In this document: positions 57,354-64,000 of the stretch, piece by piece | Layout: the number at the start of each line of letters is the position of its first letter | Position numbering within the stretch: the first letter of the stretch is position 1 | NCBI RefSeq assembly: GCF_018861865.1 | Contig: NZ_JAHLDV010000002.1 | Location: 62,001-126,000 of the forward strand | Direction of reading: 5' to 3' | DNA: 64,000 nt | DNA from: Clostridium frigoris | GTDB lineage: Bacteria; Bacillota; Clostridia; Clostridiales; Clostridiaceae | Notes under the pieces: model-generated | Seen by the model: the letters and a program-made list of their open reading frames with translations, nothing else | What the model was told of the DNA's origin: nothing | Databases searched by the model: none | Made by a program: the position numbers and the translations under genes

Positions 57354-58769
57354 ATGAAAAAACAACAATTTGGAGTTTTAGGTATAGCTGTAATGGGCAA
57401 AAACCTGGCATTAAATGTTGAGAGCAGAGGAATTTCTGTCTGCGTATATTCAAGGAATAGAAATACAATAGATGAATTTTTAGTAGAGGCAAAAGGTAAA
57501 AATATAAAGGGTGCATATTCTATTGAGGAATTTGTAAATTCTTTAGAAACACCAAGAAAAATATTAATTATGATTAAAGCAGGATTACCTGTTGATGAAA
57601 CTATAGATAAATTAATACCATATATATCAAAGGGTGATATATTAATTGATGGTGGTAATTCTTTTTTTATGGATACAATACGTAGAAGCAAAAGATTAGA
57701 AGAGTTAGGTTTTAAATTTATTGGAACTGGAGTTTCAGGGGGAGAAGAGGGAGCTTTAAAAGGACCAGCAATTATGCCTGGCGGAGAACTTGATGCTTAT
57801 AAAATAGTAGAACCTATCTTCGAGGCTATATCTGCAAAAGTAGATGGCGAGCCTTGCTGTACTTATATTGGAACCAATGGAGCAGGACATTATGTGAAAA
57901 TGGTTCATAACGGAATAGAATACGGGGATATGCAACTTATTTGTGAGGCTTACGCACTTTTAAAAGAGGTTGCAGGGTTAACAAACATTGAAATACATGA
58001 TGTTTTTAAGCAGTGGAATAAAGGGGAGCTTAATAGTTACCTAATAGAAATAACTAGTGACATATTTGCCCAAAAAGATAATGATACAGGGGAGTTTATG
58101 GTTGATATTATTTTAGATAAAGCAGGCCAAAAGGGAACGGGAAAATGGACCAGTCAAAGTGCTCTAGATCTTGCAGTTCCTATACCTACAATAACAGAAG
58201 CTGTTTTTGCACGATGTATGTCATCATTAAAAGATGAAAGAATCTATGCAAGTAGTGTTTTAAAAGGACCAGATGTTAAATTTAAAGGAGATGTATTAGA
58301 GTTTATAGAAGCTATAAGGAGAGCCCTTTATACAAGTAAAATATGTTCATATGCGCAAGGATTTGCACTTATGAGGGCTGCATCAAAAGAGTATGATTGG
58401 GATCTTAAATACGGAAAAATAGCTAAAATATTTAGAGGTGGTTGTATAATTCGTGCACAATTCCTTAACAAGATAAATGAAGCATATGAAAATGATGAAA
58501 ACCTTAAGAATTTAATGTTAGATTCATATTTTAACAATATCATTAATAGTTATCAAAAGGACCTGCGTTATGTAATATCAACAGCAGTAAATTTGGGAGT
58601 ACCAGTACCATCATTTTCAAGTGCACTAACATACTATGACAGTTATAGAAGTGAAAATTTGCCAGCAAACTTGCTTCAGGCGCAGAGAGATTATTTTGGG
58701 GCACATACATTTGAAAGATTAGATAAGGAAGGAATATTTCATCACGAATGGGTAAATGATACAAATTAA
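57354..58769 (+). CDS. gnd: 6-phosphogluconate dehydrogenase, paralogue 2 (NADP-type site)
   Basis: Second copy, 471 residues, closely similar to the preceding gene along its whole length, including [20 protein letters not shown] and [20 protein letters not shown]. Its cofactor site is the usual NADP form: GIAVMG and [12 protein letters not shown], with Arg34 kept. AAGGAGG precedes ATG. A TATAAT (57299-57304) with a weak TGAATA 18 bp upstream could give it its own promoter. The duplicated unit covers ribosome site, gene and terminator. Confidence 0.95.
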   Translation: MKKQQFGVLGIAVMGKNLALNVESRGISVCVYSRNRNTIDEFLVEAKGKNIKGAYSIEEFVNSLETPRKILIMIKAGLPVDETIDKLIPYISKGDILIDGGNSFFMDTIRRSKRLEELGFKFIGTGVSGGEEGALKGPAIMPGGELDAYKIVEPIFEAISAKVDGEPCCTYIGTNGAGHYVKMVHNGIEYGDMQLICEAYALLKEVAGLTNIEIHDVFKQWNKGELNSYLIEITSDIFAQKDNDTGEFMVDIILDKAGQKGTGKWTSQSALDLAVPIPTITEAVFARCMSSLKDERIYASSVLKGPDVKFKGDVLEFIEAIRRALYTSKICSYAQGFALMRAASKEYDWDLKYGKIAKIFRGGCIIRAQFLNKINEAYENDENLKNLMLDSYFNNIINSYQKDLRYVISTAVNLGVPVPSFSSALTYYDSYRSENLPANLLQAQRDYFGAHTFERLDKEGIFHHEWVNDTN

Positions 58770-58781
58770 ATATAATAAATA

Positions 58782-58825
58782 ACAAACCTGTAGTTTATAT
58801 TTTAAACTGCAGGTTTGTTTTTTAA
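58782..58825 (+). terminator. Terminator after gnd paralogue 2
   Basis: ACAAACCTGTAGTTTA (58782-58797) pairs with TAAACTGCAGGTTTGT (58803-58818), followed by T-rich sequence. Confidence 0.88.
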
Positions 58826-58875
58826 TGTCTATGATTTCCGAAAAAAACACACCTAATCTGAATTTTACTATCTTA

Positions 58876-58889
58876 TGAAAACGGTTTTA
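58876..58889 (+). promoter_or_regulatory. Candidate cre/LacI-type operator upstream of the sugar importer
   Basis: TGAAAACGGTTTTA is near-palindromic and fits the CcpA cre pattern (TGWAANCGNTNWCA) except the last but one base. It lies about 95 bp before the binding-protein gene. It could serve CcpA or a LacI-family regulator; none is encoded in the window. Confidence 0.5.
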
Positions 58890-58981
58890 ATGGTATAAAA
58901 TAAAAATATAAAGGGGAAACATTATTATATTTAATAATCTTTATTTAACAGAAAATATCAAAAATATCAAGGGGGAAAAAA

Positions 58982-60322
58982 ATGAAAAAAAATAATTTGA
59001 AAATGCTTTGTATGTTAACTTTAACAACAGTTTTGGCAACTTCTGTATTAGCTGGTTGTGGATCAAAAGCTTCAACAGCTACAACATCTACAACGGATAA
59101 TACTAAGCCTGTGACTTTAAAGCTTATTACATGGACAAACCCTGCAACGGTTAATGCAATTAAGGTTTTAAATGATAATTTCACTAAAAAATATCCAAAC
59201 ATTAAAGTTAAGATAGATTCAGTAGACTCAGCAACCTATCCAAATCTTGTGCAAACAAGAATTGCAGCAAGTGATGCTGATATAATTGCGCAACAACAGT
59301 TTGTTGCTAATCCAGTTTATACAAAGGGATTAGATAAGCCTCCTTTCCAGCAATATGTGGAAAATGGAGATTTTCTTGATTTAAGTAATGAAGCATTTAT
59401 TAAAAATTACGATCAAAATGCAATTAAAGATTCTTCATCATTTAATGGTAAGGTTTATGCAATTCCTGTATCGAAAGTTTCATATAATGGTGTATTTTAC
59501 AATAAAACTATTTTTGAACAAAACAAGCTTAAAGTTCCTCAGACTTGGGATGAATTTATGAGCATATGTAAGACTTTGCAGGATAAAGGCATTGCTCCAC
59601 TTACAGCGGGTGGAAAAGATGGCTGGCCAATAGGTGCTATTGCAGCTAATGCTGTAGTAAGTACGGCTATTTCAGACCCTACTTCATATATGAAGGGACT
59701 TTGGGCTGGAAATAAGAAACTTAATGATGCTGAGTCACTAGTTATTTTTGATAGATTAGCTCAACTTTCTTCATATTATGAAAAAGGTGTTATGGGTGTT
59801 GATTATGCCTCAGTTCCAGGAAGATTTGCTGCTGGGAAAGCTGCAATGCTTACAGACGGAGCTTGGCAGGCACCTCAAATTGCTAAGGCTGATCCTAACT
59901 TAAAATTTGGTTATTTTCCAATGCCATCAACTAGCAAGGGTAGCGATGTAGCACAGTTAAAAGGGAAGTATGACACATTGTTTGCGGCTAGTGGAAAATC
60001 AAAAAATAAAGATGCTGAATTAAAATGGTTAGCATTTATGTCAGAGAAAGAAAATTATACAACATTTATAAATGCAATTGCAATGGAACCTACGATGACA
60101 GGAGTTACTTCTAATGATGCATTCCTTAAATCACTTGCACCAATGAGTAAGGACTTTCAATTAGATTTCGAATTAGTTTATAGAGCACCAAAGGGTATGG
60201 GTAAATTTGGTGGATTCCAACCAACACAGTTAAAGACTTTAGGTGGAACTGTTAGTTCATCTAAGGCACTTGCAGATTTAGCACAAAAGGATTGGGATAC
60301 AGCTGTAAAAGTTGCAAAATAG
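58982..60322 (+). CDS. Carbohydrate ABC transporter substrate-binding lipoprotein
   Basis: Family 1 extracellular solute-binding lipoprotein of 446 residues. Signal peptide with lipobox VLAGC (Cys26) and a Ser/Thr-rich linker. Family features: LKLITWTNPATVNAIKVLND, YAIPVSKVSYNGVFYNKTIF and the GKAAMLTDGAWQAPQI segment. AGGGGG precedes ATG. First gene of an importer operon with two permeases and a GH94-like phosphorylase, so the ligand is probably a beta-glucan oligosaccharide. No ATPase in the window; a shared MsmK-type ATPase is likely. Confidence 0.92.
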   Translation: MKKNNLKMLCMLTLTTVLATSVLAGCGSKASTATTSTTDNTKPVTLKLITWTNPATVNAIKVLNDNFTKKYPNIKVKIDSVDSATYPNLVQTRIAASDADIIAQQQFVANPVYTKGLDKPPFQQYVENGDFLDLSNEAFIKNYDQNAIKDSSSFNGKVYAIPVSKVSYNGVFYNKTIFEQNKLKVPQTWDEFMSICKTLQDKGIAPLTAGGKDGWPIGAIAANAVVSTAISDPTSYMKGLWAGNKKLNDAESLVIFDRLAQLSSYYEKGVMGVDYASVPGRFAAGKAAMLTDGAWQAPQIAKADPNLKFGYFPMPSTSKGSDVAQLKGKYDTLFAASGKSKNKDAELKWLAFMSEKENYTTFINAIAMEPTMTGVTSNDAFLKSLAPMSKDFQLDFELVYRAPKGMGKFGGFQPTQLKTLGGTVSSSKALADLAQKDWDTAVKVAK

Positions 60323-60346
60323 TTAGTATATTTTAAATTAATGTTT

Positions 60347-60377
60347 ATTTCTGTGCCGAATTACTTGGTACAGAAAT
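60347..60377 (+). terminator. Intercistronic hairpin between binding protein and permease
   Basis: ATTTCTGTGCC (60347-60357) pairs with GGTACAGAAAT (60367-60377, one G-T). No T run follows. Such hairpins commonly stabilise or limit read-through so the binding protein is made in excess. Confidence 0.6.
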
Positions 60378-60422
60378 TTACTCATTACAATACTCTATTA
60401 AAGTTAAAAAGGATGGTGGAAT

Positions 60423-61334
60423 ATGCATTCGACAAATACTACATTTAAGAAGCGTGCTATATACCTCGGTATATTGCCAGGGATTTTGATATATTTAATT
60501 TTGAACGTTGGCCCATCACTAGCATCATTTGGTTTTTCCTTTACAAATATGTCTGGTCTTGTTGGTGCACCTTGGAAATTTGTGGGATTAGCAAATTACA
60601 AGGAGTACTTCTTTATTCAAAATTATCGTGACTATATAGATGTAATTAAAAGGACTTTAGTTTATGCAGGAGTAACAACTATTCTCCAAAATGCAATAGC
60701 TCTTTTTGTAGCTATAATACTTAATAGTAAATTTATTAAAGGTAGAAGTTTATTTAGAGCAATTATATTTATGCCTGTAGTTTTAGGAGTTATGGTTACA
60801 TCATTAAGCTGGACATTGGTCTTTAATACAGATGGTCCCGCTACTAAATTTCTTGCTCTTTTGGGAACAAGTTCAAATTTCTTTGGAGATCGTATATCCG
60901 CATTTCCTCTAGTTATATTTTGTCAAATATGGATGTTTATGGGGTGGTCTATGGTTATTTTCCTAGCTGGGCTACAAAGTATTCCTGCGGATTTATATGA
61001 AGCCGGTGAAATTGATGGAACGTCATCATGGCAAGCATTTAAAAGTATAACACTACCTTTACTTTGGCCTTCAGTTACGGTTAATGTTTTGATGTCAATA
61101 ATAGGTGCTTTATCGTCCTTCCAGATAATATTACTTACTACTGGTGGGATAAACGATACATCAACTTTGGCAATGAATGTTTATGCTAATGCCTTTGGAA
61201 TAGGAAAACAAGCTACAATTGTAGGTCTAAGGCAAGGGTATGCATCAGCAATGGGTATGATACTATTTGCTATAATATTAGTATTTATTTTAATTTTCCA
61301 ATATTTATTGAAGAAGAAGGAGATTGAAATATGA
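60423..61334 (+). CDS. Sugar ABC transporter permease (MalF/UgpA type)
   Basis: Membrane subunit of 303 residues with six hydrophobic helices. The ATPase-coupling EAA loop is ADLYEAGEIDGTSSWQAFKS (about 190-209). N-terminal KKRAIYLGILPGILIYLILN. ATG follows GGATGGTGG. Overlaps the next permease by 4 bp (ATGA). Confidence 0.94.
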   Translation: MHSTNTTFKKRAIYLGILPGILIYLILNVGPSLASFGFSFTNMSGLVGAPWKFVGLANYKEYFFIQNYRDYIDVIKRTLVYAGVTTILQNAIALFVAIILNSKFIKGRSLFRAIIFMPVVLGVMVTSLSWTLVFNTDGPATKFLALLGTSSNFFGDRISAFPLVIFCQIWMFMGWSMVIFLAGLQSIPADLYEAGEIDGTSSWQAFKSITLPLLWPSVTVNVLMSIIGALSSFQIILLTTGGINDTSTLAMNVYANAFGIGKQATIVGLRQGYASAMGMILFAIILVFILIFQYLLKKKEIEI

Positions 61335-62149
61335 AAAAAAGTTTTGCTGTAAAATTTGGAATATACGTAATTATTGCATTCCTAGTAGTTTTATATTTAT
61401 TTCCATTGTTCTATGTTTTTAATACATCATTAAAAACAGAACCAGAATTCATTAAGAGCACTATGTCTGTTGCTAATTCACTACATTTTAAAAATTATGT
61501 GGATGCATGGAACCAAGCTAACTTTGGGGGCTATGTCCTTAATAGTTTATTTTATATGATTATTTGTACATTATTATCTCTTCTTTTAGCTATTTTCATT
61601 GCTTTTCCAATAGCTAGAAATTATTTAAAATATGGAGGCGTAATATATGGTGCTTTCCTAATAGGTATGTTTTTGCCTGATGGAACAATTCCTCAATTTA
61701 GAATGCTACTATCCCTTGGATTATATAATACTCGGTTAGGATATATGCTAGGCTTTATAGGTGGCGGCGGAGTAACTTTATTTATGTTTGTATCTTATAT
61801 AAAGGGTATTCCCAAAGAGTTAGATGAGGCTGCTGCAATTGATGGGTGTGGATATTTTAGATATATATTTACAATCCTTATACCACTTATGAAACCAGCC
61901 ATATCCTCTATGGCTATTTTGCAAGCATTAAATGTTTGGAATGATATAATCAGAGCTGTAATCTATCTTTCAGATGACACTATCTTACCAATGACTAGAG
62001 GACTATATACATTTACCGGATCATTTAATAATACATGGACTTTGCAAATGGCAGCGCTTATTATAGTAGCAGCGCCAATTGTAATATTATATATATTCCT
62101 ACAGAAATACATTATTGACGGAACACTTTCAGGTGGTGTAAAAGGCTAG
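61331..62149 (+). CDS. Sugar ABC transporter permease (MalG/UgpE type)
   Basis: Second permease of 272 residues with six helices. The EAA loop is KELDEAAAIDGCGYFRYIFT (about 159-178), and the C-terminal FLQKYIIDGTLSGGVKG is typical of the MalG/CUT1 group. The 4-bp overlap couples it to the first permease. The phosphorylase gene starts 69 bp later. Confidence 0.94.
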   Translation: MKKSFAVKFGIYVIIAFLVVLYLFPLFYVFNTSLKTEPEFIKSTMSVANSLHFKNYVDAWNQANFGGYVLNSLFYMIICTLLSLLLAIFIAFPIARNYLKYGGVIYGAFLIGMFLPDGTIPQFRMLLSLGLYNTRLGYMLGFIGGGGVTLFMFVSYIKGIPKELDEAAAIDGCGYFRYIFTILIPLMKPAISSMAILQALNVWNDIIRAVIYLSDDTILPMTRGLYTFTGSFNNTWTLQMAALIIVAAPIVILYIFLQKYIIDGTLSGGVKG

Positions 62150-62218
62150 TTATTAAAGTATAAAAATCAAATAGTTATTTAATTGCTATATTATTAATTA
62201 GAAAGTCAGGTGAAATTA

Positions 62219-64000
62219 ATGAAAGTTAAATACAACTTTAATGATAAAAACGAGTTTGTAATTGAGGGATATGATAAAGCAAAGACGTTTGCAAGCTTTT
62301 TACCAGGTATTGCAGGAATTGGGGGTATTCCAATGTGGTCTTATTATGCTAACCGTGGGCAGTGTATGGGAAGCTTTGGAGTTAAAGATAAGAACAATAC
62401 AATAATGGAATTTTTCCCTGCAAACATGATGTATAAGAACATTGAACTTCAAGGGTTTAGAACTTTCATAAAAATTAATGAAGAAGTACATGAGATCTTC
62501 TCTTCAATATCTAGAGATAAAGTTATAAGGCGAATGATAATTGAGAAAAACATATTAAGAATTGAGGAAGTGAATGAAACACTAAAACTAAAAATTACTA
62601 TTACTTACTTTACAATGCCTAATGAAAGCTTTGCAGCTATTGTAAGAAAAGTTGAAATTGAAAGCCTTGATGGTAATTTAAAGGAGATAGAAATACTTGA
62701 TGGATTAACTCAAATTATTCCTTATGGAGTTAGTAATAGCAGTTATCAGGAGATGTCTAATCTGTTTAGGGCATGGTTTGATGTATATAACCTTGAAAAT
62801 AATATTGCGTATTATAAGGTAAGAGCTTCAACTAGTGATTCTTATGAGGTGGAAGAGGTAAATAAGGGTAATTTCTACTTATCTTTTTCGTCAGAAAGTA
62901 ATGGTCTTATTTCTCCAATAATAGATATGGACACTATATTTGGAAGTAATACAGCGTTTACTTATCCAGAGGAATGGAATTGTTCATCTAAAGAGATGAT
63001 TTCACGCAAGCAGGTTGCTAAAAATAAGGTTTCAGGAGGCTTTACAGCTATAAGTTCAAAGCTTGAAACTAAAGTTACTATTGTTACATTAATTGGGCAC
63101 ATATCAAGCCCTGAGCTAATAAATGCAAGAATAGAAGATTTTACATTAGAATATATTGAAGATAAAGAAAAAGAAGCTAGAGAACTTATAGATAAATTGC
63201 TATCTGATACAAATACAAAAACCTCAAATCATAAGTTCGATAAATATATTGACCAATGTTATCTTGATAATATTCTTAGAGGAGGATACCCACTAATATA
63301 TAAAGCCGGGAATAAAAATCATGTTTATCATGTTTTTTCAAGAAAGCATGGTGATATGGAAAGGGAATACAACTTCTTTTCCTTGGAACCTGCATACTAT
63401 TCTCAGGGAAATGGAAACTTCAGAGATGTTAATCAAAATCGTAGAAATGATGTGCTTTTTAACCCAGAAGTAAGAGATTTTAATATAAAACAGTTTATGA
63501 GCCTTATCCAGCTGGACGGGTATAATCCACTCTCAGTAAAGGGATCCACCTTCACCTTGAGTAAAGAAGCTCTTAATGAAGTCATGGATTTAGTTAAAAC
63601 TGAGAAAGAAGGAATTACAAAAATACTTGAAGGTGATTTTACTCCGGGAATGCTTATAAACTATGTTGTTAATAATAAAGTTTCTTTAAAGGTTAATAAA
63701 GAAGAGTTGCTCATAAAAGTTCTTGGAAATTCAAAGCAAAATTATGAAGCAGAGCTGGCAGAGGGCTACTGGGTAGATCATTTTACATATAATATTGATT
63801 TAGTGGAGAGCTACCTTCAGATATATCCAGATAAACTTGAAAGTTTTGTTTTTTTAGATAATACTTATCGCTTTTTTGATAGTTCAGTAAGAGTTCTTGC
63901 AAGAATGGATAAATATGTACTTAATAATGGAAAAGTTCGTCAGTATGGATCAGTTATAGAGGATAAAGAAAAATGTCACAAGTTGAATATAAACGATAAG
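62219..64000 (+). CDS. GH94-like phosphorylase, probably 1,2-beta-oligoglucan phosphorylase (3' end outside window)
   Basis: ATG 62219 with AGTCAGGTG upstream opens a frame that runs 594 codons to the right edge without a stop. The N-terminus, NEFVIEGYDKAKTFASFLPG then IAGIGGIPMWSYYANRGQ, and FFPANMMYKN and LQGFRTFIKI, match my recollection of clostridial 1,2-beta-oligoglucan phosphorylases (about 1,100 residues). These convert 1,2-beta-glucan oligomers and phosphate to glucose-1-phosphate. The adjacent CUT1 importer supports an oligosaccharide role. The catalytic GH94 domain lies beyond the window, so another GH94 specificity is possible. Confidence 0.75.
   Translation, partial: MKVKYNFNDKNEFVIEGYDKAKTFASFLPGIAGIGGIPMWSYYANRGQCMGSFGVKDKNNTIMEFFPANMMYKNIELQGFRTFIKINEEVHEIFSSISRDKVIRRMIIEKNILRIEEVNETLKLKITITYFTMPNESFAAIVRKVEIESLDGNLKEIEILDGLTQIIPYGVSNSSYQEMSNLFRAWFDVYNLENNIAYYKVRASTSDSYEVEEVNKGNFYLSFSSESNGLISPIIDMDTIFGSNTAFTYPEEWNCSSKEMISRKQVAKNKVSGGFTAISSKLETKVTIVTLIGHISSPELINARIEDFTLEYIEDKEKEARELIDKLLSDTNTKTSNHKFDKYIDQCYLDNILRGGYPLIYKAGNKNHVYHVFSRKHGDMEREYNFFSLEPAYYSQGNGNFRDVNQNRRNDVLFNPEVRDFNIKQFMSLIQLDGYNPLSVKGSTFTLSKEALNEVMDLVKTEKEGITKILEGDFTPGMLINYVVNNKVSLKVNKEELLIKVLGNSKQNYEAELAEGYWVDHFTYNIDLVESYLQIYPDKLESFVFLDNTYRFFDSSVRVLARMDKYVLNNGKVRQYGSVIEDKEKCHKLNINDK

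Overview
The window is a 64 kb piece of chromosome from a low-GC, endospore-forming Firmicute, most likely a Clostridium. The base composition is strongly AT-rich. Shine-Dalgarno sites are strong (AGGAGG type) and ATG, GTG and TTG all occur upstream of or as starts. The gene set fits this placement: a prkA-yhbH-spoVR sporulation operon, a gamma-SASP-like repeat protein, BirA-type biotin control and a PPi-type phosphofructokinase. I see no rRNA, tRNA, CRISPR array, prophage or intact insertion sequence. The species assignment is inference.

Layout. 1-8.1 kb: a SNF2 helicase cut by the left edge, a DUF2383 four-helix protein, a TPR protein, an FtsX/LolD-type ABC exporter, a decayed namA remnant (6617-6814) and a DEAD-box RNA helicase. 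8.2-16.5 kb: a CNNM/CorC membrane protein, two acetyltransferase-fold proteins, a GH1 beta-glucosidase, an unannotated small Asn-rich protein (13090-13257), an orphan mannose-type PTS EIIA, a DHA2-family MFS exporter and an AI-2E-family permease. 16.7-20.6 kb: ribosomal protein bL25 and glpK, each preceded by a promoter and terminator-like leader, with the SASP-like gene between them. 20.7-25.0 kb: a TPP riboswitch and the overlapping thiamine salvage operon thiW-thiD-cytX-thiM-thiE. 25.2-31.1 kb: pfp overlapping an SH3/NlpC-P60 hydrolase, an AlaX-like protein with a damaged zinc site, a FAD oxidoreductase and a Nudix hydrolase. 31.3-35.8 kb: prkA-yhbH-spoVR. 35.8-38.8 kb: glycine betaine transporter opuAA-AB-AC on the minus strand. 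39.3-46.7 kb: CPBP protease, adenosine deaminase, rhomboid protease, an Old Yellow Enzyme, a small unknown protein and clpB. 46.9-50.7 kb: bioY-bioB-bioD-bioA behind a 22-bp palindrome containing a BirA operator. 50.8-58.8 kb: a HAD phosphatase, then a gluconate locus (RpiR regulator, gntK, gntP and two tandem gnd genes). 58.9 kb to the end: a sugar ABC importer and the first 594 codons of a GH94-like phosphorylase, probably for 1,2-beta-oligoglucan.

How it works together. Most of the window is housekeeping and nutrient salvage: thiamine precursors, biotin from KAPA or dethiobiotin, glycerol, gluconate, beta-glucosides and betaine. The gluconate locus imports gluconate, phosphorylates it and oxidatively decarboxylates 6-phosphogluconate. 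The two Gnd copies differ at exactly the residues that set NAD versus NADP preference (GxGxxG plus Asp-Leu in the first, GxAxxG plus Ser-Arg in the second). The locus may therefore produce both NADH and NADPH.

Most unusual signals: the diverged gnd pair; a dispersed structured repeat of about 132-135 bp (3538-3672, 41328-41459, fragment at 42058-42079) that supplies stop codons to adjacent genes; the AlaX homologue lacking its CxxxH zinc ligands; the very long bioY palindrome; and the four-repeat gamma-SASP-like protein.
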